The notes under the pieces: generated by a model
Seen by the model: the letters and a program-made list of their open reading frames with translations, nothing else
The model's database searches: none
Told to the model about the DNA's origin: nothing
Shown here: piece by piece, positions 35,662 through 48,014 of the stretch
Layout of the letters: each line of letters starts with the position of its first letter
Position numbering within the stretch: position 1 is the first letter of the stretch
Program-made: the position numbers and the translations under genes
Source of the DNA: Vitellaria paradoxa
Taxonomy: Eukaryota > Streptophyta > Magnoliopsida > Ericales > Sapotaceae
Direction of reading: 5' to 3'
Assembly: GCA_019916065.1 (NCBI GenBank)
Contig: CM034237.1
Span: 21,101,752 to 21,165,751 of the forward strand
Length of the DNA stretch: 64,000 nt

Positions 35662-36416
35662 GTCGGGCAATCTACTTTTAGATGTCCCTTCTTTCCACAG
35701 TTCCAACAGCTTCATCCCTCTCCAGTTCTTGACTTGATTCTGTGTTTAGATTTTGATCTGTTGCGATTAGGATTTCTTCCCGCTGATCTTCCTCTGAATT
35801 CTGTATTCAAGGCAGAACCTGTTGTTTCCCCTAATTCTCTCCTCTGAATTTCTTCACTCAGAATTAAATCTCGAACATCATTGTAATTCAACTTTGCTTT
35901 TCCTGAAGAATTGCTCACTGCCGTTACAGTACCATTCCAACTTTCTGGTAAACTAGATAGAAGAATCAAAGCCCTAACCTCATCATCAAATTCAATAGAT
36001 ACATAACTCAATTGTGTTACCACGATATTGAATTCATTCAGATGCTCAGCCACCGAAATGCCTTCTGTCATCCTCAGATTAAACAGTCTGCGCATCAAAT
36101 AAACTTTATTTGAGGCAGAGGGTTTTTCGTACATGTTTGAGAGTGCCACCATCAGACCTGCTATAATTTTCTCCTTCGCTATGTTAAACACAATGTTACG
36201 AGACAACGTTAGTCGAATAACCCCTAGTGCTTGACGATCAAGAAGAGTCCAATCTTCATCCTTCATGTTTACTGGCTTCTTCGCTGAAAGAGGTTCATAC
36301 AGATTTTTCTGATACAGATAATCTTCAATCTGCATCTTCCAAAATCCGAAATCTGTGCCATTGAATTTATCGATTCTAACCTTTTCGTCTGTAGCCATCG
36401 CTCCCACTCGAACCAA
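35662..36416 (-). pseudogene. Copia-2 gag (one nonsense codon)
   Basis: The most likely start is the ATG of MATDEKVRIDKFNG at 36398. Gag features: FWKMQIEDYLYQK, DRQALGVIRLTL, SNMYEKPSASNKVYLMRRLF, SLPESWNG. A TGA at 35712-35714, probably from CGA, falls just before the zinc knuckle (CWNCGKKGHLKVDC). The frame is unchanged across it and runs on into pol. Confidence 0.9.
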
Positions 36417-36431
36417 CGCTCTGATACCAGT

Positions 36432-36783
36432 TGTTGGGAATTAGTCCTTCCTAACCAGGATCGATGAGAAACGAAAATAACAAAACGAAAAATATTGAAT
36501 CAAAATAACAATCACACAGAGAAACACAAGGATTACGTGGTTCACCCCAAAATAGGGCTGCTGTAGTCTTTCACTATGATATGAAAATTACAACTTTCTT
36601 TCTCTCTATTGTACCATGGGATAAGCGCCCCCCTTATCTATTTATAAGTATAGAATTAGGGTTACACGGAAATACAAGAAAATTACGAAAGTACACCCCA
36701 CACTTGGGGGAGGACCTCCCAAACCCCCCCGTTGGACCCAGGGTTTAAGTGAACAGTACTTATCAGGGTCCACCGACCCAACA
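36432..36783 (-). repeat. 5' LTR of Copia-2
   Basis: A 352-bp direct repeat of 32076-32439, followed by the second GTAGA copy. The primer-binding site lies on its inner side. Confidence 0.92.
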
Positions 36784-37705
36784 GTAGAGGCATTGGCGTC
36801 TGAAGTCTACTCTTTGATAATCATATCGAGATCAAGTTGCAGAGCTGTGAAGGCTTGAGAAAGATTGTCAGGTTGAACTGAATGGTTGAAGCGGTGCCAA
36901 CACTAAAATGTAAGGTGTCCTGGTTTGTCACATATCAGACGTGATATCATGATGATTTGCACGCTAAAATCGTGCTGAAGATGAACCTTAGCTAGGGTTT
37001 TTGTTGGTGGATTGATGAGCAAGAACGAAGCCACGTCCCTTGGGGGAGAATTTGCCTTGTTGCCTTGAATTTTTGGCGTGAGATCTTGCATTCTTTTGTT
37101 CAGCATAAAAAGCAGTGTACTGTAAAAAGCCTGATTAAGACGAGTCTCATAAACCTGAATGGTTCATAGCATGCACCAAGTCCTGTGAGAAGTAAAATGA
37201 CTTTGCTCTGGTCGCTAATAGCATGTCTAAATGGTAGCAAGATTGTCACATACCCGCTTAAATTTTTTAGGGTATTCATTGAGAGAAACATCGGAAGTTT
37301 TCTTCATGTAAGAGAGCTGTTACATGAGTTGAAATTGGGGCTCTTGAGAGGTTTGAGCATAGGCCTCTTTGAGCACAACCCAGACCTGCGCAGAAGTATC
37401 AAGACTAAAGGCTTGGCCAAGGGCTTCCTCTGTTAGAGTCCTAATAATCCATCGTTGGAGTCAATCAGTGGTTTTCCATTGTTCGTACTTGAGGTTGGGA
37501 AGAGGATTTGACCTATTAGTTGCTGAAAGTACAGCAAGTGGAGGTTTACTCTCTCTTGTGAGGAGTTTGGTAGGCTCTTGGCTTTCAACGAGAGCAAGAA
37601 CTTGCTTGCGCCATAGTGGATGATTTTTAGGCTTAATCCTAAGAGTAAAAAGGATACCAACATTGAGAAAAGCAGAATATATTATTATGCTCTTATACCA
37701 AGAAG
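36784..37705 (-). mobile_element. Outer Copia remnant, segment 1: gag and primer-binding site
   Basis: Minus strand: a Gag start (PLWRKQVLALVESQEP, then PLAVLSATNRSNPLPN and YEQWKTTD near 37465-37625), further Gag to about 37100, then a zinc-knuckle-like ICDKPGHL and DNLSQAFTALQLDLD near 36830-36930. At 37689-37700 the plus strand reads GCTCTTATACCA, a one-base variant of the tRNA-Met primer-binding complement. The 5' LTR should therefore begin near 37701, but its limits are unclear. Confidence 0.72.
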
Positions 37706-38260
37706 AAAGATTAAATAAAAATGGTAATGCAGAAATCTCAGCACGCAAAAAATATTGTGTATGATTGTTGTTCATTTATAGGCTTCTTGCAATCAGTTTA
37801 CAGTAGTATGATTAGCTATTTTTCATAGAATAATTGGCTCAATACAAGCTAATCTAAGGCTTAATCTATGCCAACACCATTAAATACAAATTATCCTTGA
37901 TTTCTGCTGAAATCATCTTCCTTGATTCTTCTGATTTAGTCAAATTTGATGCTGTCAAATTGAAATTCGCCTTGATGTCCTCCTTGATGCATGTTGCTTT
38001 AATAGTTAGAAGTTAGTCTTGTCCCAGTGGATTCCACCGATATGTGAAGGTATTAGTTAATATTTGTCATCCTTAAGGGGTGCCTCTTACTTGACTCCAA
38101 TCTTGAAAATTAAGTCAATTAGGGTACATTAACCTTAAGGTTTAGGGTTCGATTTAGGTGAGACGTACTCCTTAGAGGCAACAAATAAACAAAACATTCA
38201 TATGTCATGGAACTATCCAAGACAAGACAAGCTCTTAACCCCCACATCTACACTATCCTA
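37706..38260. other. Probable 5' LTR of the outer Copia remnant, then spacer
   Basis: By position just outside the primer-binding site, the first ~170 bp may be the LTR, ending at about CCAACA (37871-37876), but no second copy is available for comparison. The rest shows nothing recognisable. Confidence 0.3.
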
Positions 38261-40200
38261 CTAAAAGAATATATTTCTCTCCTTTTTTTCCTTTACTCTC
38301 ATCTTATGTGACATATCTAATTGAGTTTCATTCCGCTTTCCTTTTTTTTTAATAGATTTTTTAATTAGTTTTTAAATTCCTTGATCCTCTGTTCTTAATT
38401 TTCTTCCATTTTCTTATTCACAAAACTTTTGTTTTTCTATCCCACACCACTAAAACACTATAACTTTGCTTTTTCTTTTACCTATAAAAACACTAGAATT
38501 GTGGTATATGATTTTAACAAATGTAAAAGAATTCATGGATTTTTAAAAGGGACTCGCTTGGGTTTCAAAAAGCAACCCACTTGCTTATAAATTTAATATA
38601 ATTATAAAATCTGTATATTTTGATTATGTTAGAAATTAAATTAAAAAATAAAATTAAAATTAAAAACATGAATTCCTTGTAACAACAACTGTTATTATTT
38701 TTAAAATTTAAAATTACTGAATATTAATTAAGCTCCAGAGTAGTTAATTTTCCAAATAATTTTAAATTTAAGTTTGTCACATTGACTATATTTGTTATAT
38801 TTTATTATAAAGTACGTATGATTAGTAATAATATTTTTTATTTGAATTATTTTTATAAAACTAATTAAAAATTTATTATCAAATCCTAATTCTACTTTTT
38901 TATTTTTACAAATCTTTGAATAAAATTAGAGTTGGGAGTGGTTTTTTTTTTCTAAATTCTAATTTTAAATTTAAATGGGTTTGGTTAACCATATTTTTTA
39001 AATTAATAATAATTTTTTAACTTAAGTTATTTTTATGAAATCAATCTAAAAATTATTACTAAATCTTATATGGCACTCTTCATATTTACTATTTTATTTT
39101 TATATTTTAATAAACTTTTGCATCAAATACAATTTTCTCATTGTTTTATACTTTCTACTATTACTAACAAAACTTATACTTCCTTTTGTCCCACATCAAT
39201 ATATGGCAGCAACTTCATTTTTTCTTTTCTCTATAAAACTACTATAATTGTGATATATAATCTTCATCAATGTAAAGTGAACTTATGATTTTCTTAAATG
39301 AAATTTGCCTATCGATTCACTGCATTGTAAAATTTGCTAAACAATTAATTTAGGTCAGAAAATGATTTAAAATTTATTAAATATTAATTAAATTTAAAAA
39401 ATATAATTTATCTTACAATAAAAACTCTTATTATATCTTAAATTTAAAACACAAAAAAAATGTCAAAATATCATTTAAGCCTAGGAATAATTTTTTATTA
39501 TTTGAAAATTTTCCAATTTTAAATATGAATTAGTCATGTCAATAATTTTTAACTAATTATTAATACTCAATATTTGAGTTATTTTTACAAATCTATATTA
39601 TCTCCCTCTCTATATATATAAGTTGTGTAATTCTATGTTATAGAATTAACATTCAAATTCTATGTACATTCTCCCTATTTATCATTATACTTTTTGTCCT
39701 TTTTTTATTTTTGAATGGAATGCTCTCTTTCTTTTATTTTTCAGTACTCATTTTTTTCTTTTTATTTCTTTTTACTCCATATTGATTCATGACTATAAAT
39801 ACAGTTTTTATTTTGTTCATATGGTCACTAGGATTATGTTATGTGATTGTAAGTAATGTGAAATGAGTTGATGGATTTTTAAAATGGACACACTTTTCTA
39901 CTGGTTCACTATCATTGTAAAATTTATATATTTAAATAATTAATTAAGCTTGAAAGAAAAATTAATTAAATTTAAAAAAATTTAATTTTTCTCATAATAG
40001 TGACTCTTAGTACATTTTAAATTAAAAAAAAGCTACATACTATTAATTAGGCATAGAAAAGACTAAATATTAATTAGGCTAGAAAGAATTTTTTTTTTTA
40101 AGTTCAATTTTAAAGTTAAGTTAGTTATGTTGACCATCAGTTAAAAACTTAATTAATAATACTCAATATTTATATTATTTTGTTAAAATGCAACATACAA
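38261..40200 (+). repeat. Array of diverged Helitron-like repeat units
   Basis: The same sequence type as 10908-12818. The motif (C/A)TA(G/T)AATTGTG(G/A)TATAT appears at 38497, 39245 and, more diverged, near 39832. Each is followed by ATGTAAA(A/G), and in the clearer units by CACTTGCTTA-like text and AT-rich A(A/T)TTAAATTAAAAA blocks. Units are about 590-750 bp apart. No coding content. Confidence 0.45.
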
Positions 40201-40718
40201 TTAACAAAAATAATATTTTTATTTTGAGATATATTTACAAAACCAATCAAAAATTAATTTAATACAATTAAGATTAATAGTATTTCACACTCAAGCTAAT
40301 TTTGCAAAAACGAGTAAAGAATTAAAAAAATAAAAACCTTTATTAAAATTAACAAATAATTTGAAATAAAAAATTGATCAGGTCAATTATGTAAGTTTGT
40401 GATTTAAACTTTTGGTATTCATATGAAACCTAACTATTATCAACTCTATTGACTAACTAACGGAAACATAAATAAGAAAATATAAAAAATAACTCAAAAA
40501 TTATTTTATGAAATTATACAACCTTATTAAAATATTTTATAATATATTTAAAATTATATTTTATCTACCAAAAATATTATACAATTTTGTGTATTACACG
40601 GATCAACACGAATTGAATTAAATTGCATTGTTATTCACCATATAAGTCACAACAAGGACGGAGTATTAGTGATACACTATCAGCTGGTAATTGGGTGTTT
40701 AATGTTTTGTTTTAATCC

Positions 40719-43700
40719 TTATAAAGAAACAGTACTATCATAGAGCATTGACTTCATATACTCCTCAATAATTGGAAGGCTCTGACTGTCATCATAGTTG
40801 TACATCAAAGAAACCATTCTTGCACTGTTCAGACAACACTTCTTGAAAGATTCCGAAAATGGATTCGAAGGAGATAGGCATTCCTGGTTGAGTCTCTTCC
40901 ACGCCTCTGAAATCATGCGACTAACTTGCTTTCTTGCACTTTCCACCGAAGAACCCTCGTGTTCCTTCATGTAACATTCTACGTAGGATCCGTCGTGGCC
41001 ATCCTGATTCTCATCCTTTATTCCAATTCAATTCAAACTTCTGTTAGAGCTTCAAAAAATTATATATAAATGACAATAAACGGCCAATTAATGTAGTCAA
41101 CACATTATTAGGGTGGACTCTCCTTGTATTCCAATTATACTTTAACGATTATGTCTTTTTCTAAATCCAAAACTCAAGTTTTGAAGGAAGTTTTACGGAA
41201 TTGGAGCTCAAGTGGATGTTTTGTCTACAAATAACCCCAACCAAAGTTCTATTGCAGTAATTTCACCGTTTCTGAACTGATTGCTATTGTAGTTGATTGT
41301 GCGAGTTTAATTCTATAATCAAATATTTTACATGTCAATTATGTCAAAATGCAAGTTTTGATATAATTACATGCCAATTAATCAAGCTGTGCATAATCTA
41401 GTTTAGAAGGTTTTAATATAATTATTATATGTCAATTAGTCGAGTTACACGCAATCTAATCCGGACACTCTAAATTACAAAAAAAAATTAAATAAATAAA
41501 TAAATAAATAAAATTATACCAAAATGCAAATTTTTTACTGTCTTTGAAGCTAATTAGAGTCCAAACGAGTGTTGTAGACTGAAACTAAGTTAAAATGGCA
41601 CGTTAGAACAATCTCATTGTTCTAAAGATGATCCTCTTTCGATTGAAATTGTGCATTTATTAAATTCAAAATGTAAACTAAAAATAAAGTTTAAACCAAA
41701 TTCAAGCCCAAATCAGCTTGATAGGCACAAGTAACTCTTTTAAAAAGAAAATAATAATGATGCGTCATTATTAGAGGTGACAATAATTATTCAAACCTAT
41801 AAACTTGCACAATTAAATTTAAATTAAATAGGTTTAAACTTAATTAAAATTATTAACAAATATAATTAGATGAATAAATTAATACTTACTTGAATAATGG
41901 GTTTAAATGAGTTGATGTTACAATTACTAAACACCAAATTATTTGTTTCACCCGTTAAAGCAAACACTCAATTTATATACGAGAACTTTTCATAAACAAA
42001 TGAACATCGACAAAAATAAACTATAGAAAATCACTAATCATACAAATGCTTCCAGGCATACTTTAATAAGTATCTTATTATTATTATTATTATTATTTTC
42101 AAAATAGGACTCGTACTTTGATTTTATTTGTCAAAAAGAGAGTTTTAAACTTAACTAGCAACCTACCCGTAAATATACAAGTCTACAAATTATAGTTTTT
42201 AAAATATTATATTATTTTAATTAACAAAAAAAATTATAATAAATAAATATTTTCACCATATTATATATCCATGAATAAAGTGAAAGAAAGAAAAAAAACA
42301 TCGTTCCAAATGATAATCTTAAAAAGATAAATAAAATATATTCATTGAATATGTCGTTTCAAGCAATTGGGTTTGGACGAACTAAATTTAATTGTATTTT
42401 TTTTTTTCCGTATGAATGAATTGAAGAATTTGTGATAAAATAGGAATGCATTAGGAAACACCCTTACACATTTGACCATTTATGAGGCTAACTGATAGGG
42501 CACGAACTAGCAAAATTAACAAAATCAGTTATCTTCCTAATTGTTTTTAAAATTAATATGAGAATCGATGATTACAATGATTGGCGAATTGAATGGAATC
42601 TATTTAATTCACTTTAGATATTTTGGAAACTTAAAAAAATAAAAATGAAATTATATAATTATTTTTTTAAAAATTTTGTATTAAAAGGATATATCAATGA
42701 AATTTGTGTAATAAAAGAATATTTAAATGGACTTTTTGTTTATGTCATAAATTTATGAGTTTTCTTTATCATTTTAATAACTTTTGAAAACAAATTAAAA
42801 TTTATATATAATTACAGCTATGAAGCTTTTAATAATTTATTAATTAAAAAATATTAAAAACATGTTTAAATTCACTTCAAAAAATATATTTTTTGAATTC
42901 AGGTTTGCAAATTTAATATAACTGTAACCTATCCAATAATAATTTATTATTAAATAAATATAATTAAGTTCAACCTGTTTAATTACAACTTAATTATGAC
43001 CTAACCAAAACTCGTTTATTTGCCGAACTCTAGTCATAACAATATTCCTTAAACAGAAAGAAAGCATTCACCCATCCTGGCTAGTGGACAAATCGTTGCA
43101 AGTAGTGGATGTAAAAGGATAAGGACCACCATTTCTTCAACTTCTATGCTTTCTTGGCAGTCTATTCTCATGGCGGTTATTATTTTGTCATTATCAATGG
43201 TAGTATTGGAAAAATCCACCACTAAAAATAGATATATCCTCATCCTTCACAATTTTCTTTTTCTTGGAAGAAAAAAAGAAATGACAAACATTCATGGTCC
43301 TCCTTCTTTATTACTATTGGGTGACAAAGTATCATTATTTTGGAGTCCATGAAATTAAGCTGCTAATCAAGAATTGACAAAAAAAAACTATTGTATTTAT
43401 TAATAATTGCTTTACCTTGGCACTTCCCAAGTCATCCCAAAGACGAAGAATCGTTGCCGTAGATGTTATAATGTCTGGATTGCCATTCACAGAATCGACA
43501 CTTTCCTTGTTGATACCATGACCCAATAGAAAGAACATATGAACTAACACCACATGCACTCCTGAACTAATGATCCCATTCTTCAAGTACTCTTCTGCTT
43601 TTGGCAGCTGTCCAGAAGCAAACCATTTTGCTTCCACTAAGAAGGCATTGCACAAACTTGCCCACTGCAACAATCAAGCATTTTCATTATATAAAATTCT

Positions 43701-46700
43701 AAGTTTCACAGTCAAAGACGGAGTTAGAAATTTTTTTCGTCTTAAGTTATGGATTAAGTATTAAATTGGGGCATGAGTTAGATATTAAATTGGATTAGGA
43801 GTTCTTCTCACCCTAAGTTATATGTTGAATATTAAACTGGGTTATAATTTGGTATTAAACTTGGTTATAGTAAATTAGACTAAAATATTATATACTACTA
43901 CTTTTAAAAAAATTTTAGGCCAAAATTTTAACTAGATTGCAGTCTACCTAAGTCTTTACACACGTCTTTCCTTTCTTACAATTTAGAAAATATAATTACA
44001 GGGTACACTAACTATAAAATCATAAAATTTTAACTAGAATATTGATCATCACAAATATGAGAAATTATTACAAGCCAATCACATAAATATAAAGAACTTG
44101 TTAAAGTAATTTTTTATTACCAAAATGCCATTATCACAACATTTCGATACAACTTTTTGATTAAAGATTTTGATAGAATAGCATTTTTCATAGTGATATG
44201 GTGGCAATACCGTTCTTTGAAGAGAATGTATGGGGTTGTATCCATGTTCTTTGTGGACCTTATATGCAATTTCGTTTGTAATAGCCTGAAGAGCCTTGAA
44301 ACATATCTTCATATAGTTTGGTAATTCCGTAGTTGCGTCAACTTCCCATCTGCTTGCAGTGATTATTAATTGTTCGTTAGTATCAATTATTGATCTGAAA
44401 AAATAAAAAAAATATGAGAGGAAGTGATGATAATTATAAAGGCTATATAAGCATACCTATTGACAACTTCCGTAAAGAGGGTAAGTTCTTCCAATGTACC
44501 ATAGACATCAAAAATGTCATCTATTATGTAGACGAAAGATATTGGTTTTGTTAGCTCAACTCTTTGCTCTGATAAGCTTGGATCCGTGAGAGTAGCCATG
44601 GACCACATGTACCATTTAAGAGGTTGGTCCCTCACAAACTTCAACTCCTTGGACAAACCTGTGTCCTTCCACCATCTGTACGTACGTTTGTCACCACATT
44701 ATTAATTAATGGAGAAAAAATACCATGCCCCACCCATGTTAATTTTTAATAGTTAGGGGGTGTTTGTATATTCAAAAAACACAAACAAATTCTAACTCGT
44801 ACAAATTTTTTTTACTTTTCTCTAATCAAATTTCGACATGTATCATCTTTACTAATTTTTGGTTTTTTTTTTTCTTTAACAAACTAAATACCACATAATT
44901 CATTATGAATCATTCTAAACTCATTTGCTTTTACCTATATATAAGCGTTCAATGTCCACGTATAACGTGTATTCATCAATACAATACATACATTCAATAC
45001 ATATAGTTGTATTTCTCTTTTACATTATGTATTTTAATAAGAACAGATAAAAAATGATACGCTAGTATTTTTATATTTTTTTTATTTTTTTTAAAAAAAA
45101 TATTTTATCCTAACTCGTTAAATAAAGAATGGTAGCATTTTTTGCTGCGGAGAATTATGTGAAATAACTAAAATAGAGTACTTCTTAAATAAAAAATTTT
45201 CAAAATTATTTTTCACTTTATTTTAAAGGATCCTTTCAGAGCTGATACAAATGAGTAGTACATGGTGAAACTTACTTGGAAACTTGAAGAATTTCCTTTC
45301 GGTGTGCACTCCGAACCATATTAAAATCCGACTTCGCTATTTCTTGTAACACACTCGCCAGTCCATTTTGGGCTTTGTAACCAATGGGGAAGTTTTTGGC
45401 CATGAACCTTGCCGGCCTCTTGTGACAGGGATGTTGAAGGGTATTGGCGACAACTCTTGCTTGATGATGATCAAGATGTTTCATCGACCTATCAAGCAGT
45501 TGGGCACTAAAGTCTGCAGCTTGATCAAGTATCTCTTCTCCTTCAAAGCACAGCTGTGAGGCTTCATATAAAGCCATAACTCCTCCAATATCTGTACTCA
45601 GTTCTGATTTAAACCTTCCTCTCTTATCCTTGAAGTTATTAAACACATCTATTCCAACAGGAACGGAATCAGAAATTTAGTATGAAAAAATTATTTTTAT
45701 AAATATTTTTCCCTAACTTAAAAAATACAATCTCAAAATCATGTAATCTATTTATGATTTTCAATAAGTTATATAAATTAATGATCATGGACTTAAAAAA
45801 TTAAATAAATATATAAAATTCATTTATAAACTTACTTAAAAATTATTCAATTAATTAAGTTAGATCATTAATAATCTAATTCAAAAATCAAATCACTTAT
45901 TTTATTAATGACTCAATTTAAAAAACAAATTTTATATTATTAATGGCCCAATGTAAAAAGCTATGGTGGCCATGTGTAAAATATATATATATATATATAT
46001 ATGTCTCAAATATCTATACTATATATACAATTTTTTTTTTTTTTAAATTCGGGAGATCAACACTTTAGCTCCCTAATGCCATAATACCATAGTGTAAGTC
46101 CACCCGTGTTCCAATACAAATCAACTATTTTAATTGAAACAACTCAGCTTTGTGGAAGCAAATTACATATACAATGAAGTTGGGTGTAGATAAAAATACG
46201 CTTATGACCTACCTGTGGACACATTGTAACCTTCTTGCCTCAACAAGCGAAAGCAAGTGGAAACCTCGTTGAGATCTTGTTCACCGTAACTGCGTCTGCC
46301 AAAATTCTGATATTGTCGACGTAAAACGACTTCAATCTCCTCCTTGAAATGGTGATCAATCGCCAAGCGTTGGAGGGTATCGATCATGATAAGAACTTCA
46401 AGTGGGTTCTCTCCTACTTCTCTCAGCACGCTCCTAACTTCCTTCAATTCTTTTTGGTGCTTCGTAGAAAATTCATCCTGTAGGAAGATATTGTCAGATT
46501 TAGAAGGCATTGTCATTGCATATGGTAGCAAGGAATTTAAATAATAATAATAATAATAATAACAGTTAACTGTTACAGTGAAGCTTGGGAATTTAGAGGG
46601 ATTGTTGAGTTTTGAGGAATTAGCAATTGATGGGAGGTCTTCAGCAATGCTCCATTTGCGGTTGGTAGGCGTAGATGATGCAAAGAGAGGATAGGAAGAA

Positions 46701-46726
46701 GCATATGAGCAAGGAAAGTTTGCCAT
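40719..46726 (-). CDS. Terpene synthase, TPS-g-like (seven exons, appears intact)
   Basis: Exons on minus: 46726-46577, 46477-46213, 45648-45276, 44675-44457, 44349-44211, 43664-43416 and 41015-40719. All have GT-AG borders and phases agree, giving 563 codons with no stop; the family is usually 550-600. The enzyme would ionise a prenyl diphosphate with Mg2+ to make a terpene. Motifs: DDIFD at about residues 315-319 and the NSE/DTE motif DDLGSAKDE at about 459-467, both metal-binding; [16 protein letters not shown] upstream; [13 protein letters not shown] in the N-terminal domain. The RRX8W motif is absent, and with [10 protein letters not shown] this points to the TPS-g clade (acyclic products such as linalool or nerolidol; inference). 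The Ser-rich N-terminus ([18 protein letters not shown]) may be a weak plastid signal. The start at 46726 suits exon 1 and the TATA box; an in-frame ATG at 46918 lies upstream of that box. Intron 6 is 2.4 kb. Confidence 0.92.
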
Positions 46727-46822
46727 AAGCAAGGTTTGCCAAGTTATAAATGGGTTCAAGTATATTTTCTGCTTTTCTTTTCTTGCGGAGGTTGATGACA
46801 TGAAGAAGCTAACCAAAGGAAC

Positions 46823-46834
46823 CCTATTTATAGA
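46823..46834 (-). promoter_or_regulatory. TATA box of the terpene synthase gene
   Basis: The minus strand reads TCTATAAATAGG about 97 bp upstream of the ATG at 46726. Transcription would start near 46795 and leave a 5' leader of roughly 70 nt. This argues against the upstream ATGs at 46918 and 46900 being used. Confidence 0.65.
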
Positions 46835-46918
46835 ATGTGATCCTCGGAAAACTTTCCCACATGCATGGTGAAAGAAGATTCTATTTTCCATCATGATGGC
46901 GTAACATAGCTTTCTCAT

Positions 46919-47688
46919 TATTTTGTTTTGAATAAATTTTACTTTGTGCCGTGAGTTTTATTTAAACCTTACTTCAGAGCTAGACTTTTTTATTTTCATA
47001 ATTAAATGTTTGGACTTTTAATTAGTCGTAATTTTCACCTCTCAATAACTAGTTACTGGCAGATTTAGAATTTTATTAAATTAAGATCAAGTCGATATAA
47101 AAGTAAAAACAAATCTTATAAATGTTTGAGATAATGTGATAATTATTTTGAGAATATATTTTATGAGATAAAATTATTCAAATATCCTAAAAATTATACT
47201 ATCCTTTATAAAAAATTTTACTTTCGGTATAGTCAATTGATCCCATTGTACTCACTTGCATCTGCCCCCATGACCCTTACATTCCCACCATTAACTGTCT
47301 AACTTTTAGGAGTAAAATAGTCACTCAAAGAGCATATCACAACTAATTAATAGCTCAAATCTTTAATTGTTAAAAAAAAATAAAAATAAAAAAAATCTCT
47401 AAAAAAAAAAAAAAAAAACCTCTAAATCCTTAAGTGATATTTCAAGTAAAAATTAGAAGTAATGTGAAATTTGTCTTTATTTATTTAATTTTTTTTTTTC
47501 ATTTTATGGTAAATTTCACTTTGCTCATGAGCATTCTCATCATGAATCTGGATTCAGAACTTGATTTTGTTTTGGTAACAAATATAATAACCTCATCTTT
47601 TTTATCTGTTGTAATCTTACACTTTTATTAGTTAAATAGTACTGTTGAATCCATGAAAAAATTAACAGCTGGACTCCTCAAAAAGTAA
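46919..47688. other. Upstream flank of the terpene synthase gene
   Basis: AT-rich with A- and T-runs. No gene seen. It would contain the distal promoter, but no specific element could be assigned. Confidence 0.35.
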
Positions 47689-48011
47689 GGCTTCGTTTGG
47701 TTTATTTTTTTATTTTTTATTTTTTATTTTTTATTTTGAACTTATTTTTCATTTTGTACTTTTGAAAATAAGGAAGATAGTTCAAAATTCATTTAGTTAC
47801 TTGTGTTTTTTAAATTTGTTTTTGAAAACTGAAAATGAGTTTACACATAAAATAAAAAATGGTAAAAAGTCGTTTTGAGAATTTTTAACAAAAAACGAGA
47901 AAATTTTCAAAATAAAGAAAACAAAATATTTTCTATTTTCTCATATTGAGATTTTTAACACATAAAATAAAAATATAAAATATAAAATACAAAAATAAAC
48001 CAAATACCACC
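47689..48011. mobile_element. Tourist-like MITE upstream of the terpene synthase gene
   Basis: A 323-bp segment with inverted ends GGCTTCGTTTGGTTTATTTTT and, at the right, AAAAATAAACCAAATACCACC. It is flanked by direct TAA copies (47686-47688 and 48012-48014). The interior is a long AT-rich imperfect palindrome (TTTTTATTTT runs at the left, AAAATAAAAA at the right) with no open frame. It lies about 960 bp upstream of the TPS start codon. Confidence 0.75.
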
Positions 48012-48014
48012 TAA

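Larger units (their letters stand above)
32076..36783 (-). mobile_element. Ty1/copia LTR retrotransposon nested in the Copia remnant (Copia-2)
   Basis: A 4708-bp element. LTRs are 32076-32439 and 36432-36783 (TGTTGGGAATTAG...GACCCAACA). The perfect 5-bp target duplication is GTAGA (32071-32075 and 36784-36788). The primer-binding site is GCTCTGATACCAG (minus CTGGTATCAGAGC). The polypurine tract on minus is AAGTGGGAGAT next to the 3' LTR. Gag-pol resembles the Tork/Tnt1-like group (inference from Gag). Several nonsense codons and two 1-bp frameshifts make it inactive. Confidence 0.94.

Noticed and set aside
46727..46918. N-terminal extension of the terpene synthase from the ATG at 46918
   Set aside because: It spans the TATA box and likely transcription start, has no transit-peptide character consistent with the family, and exon 1 from 46726 already gives the usual length.
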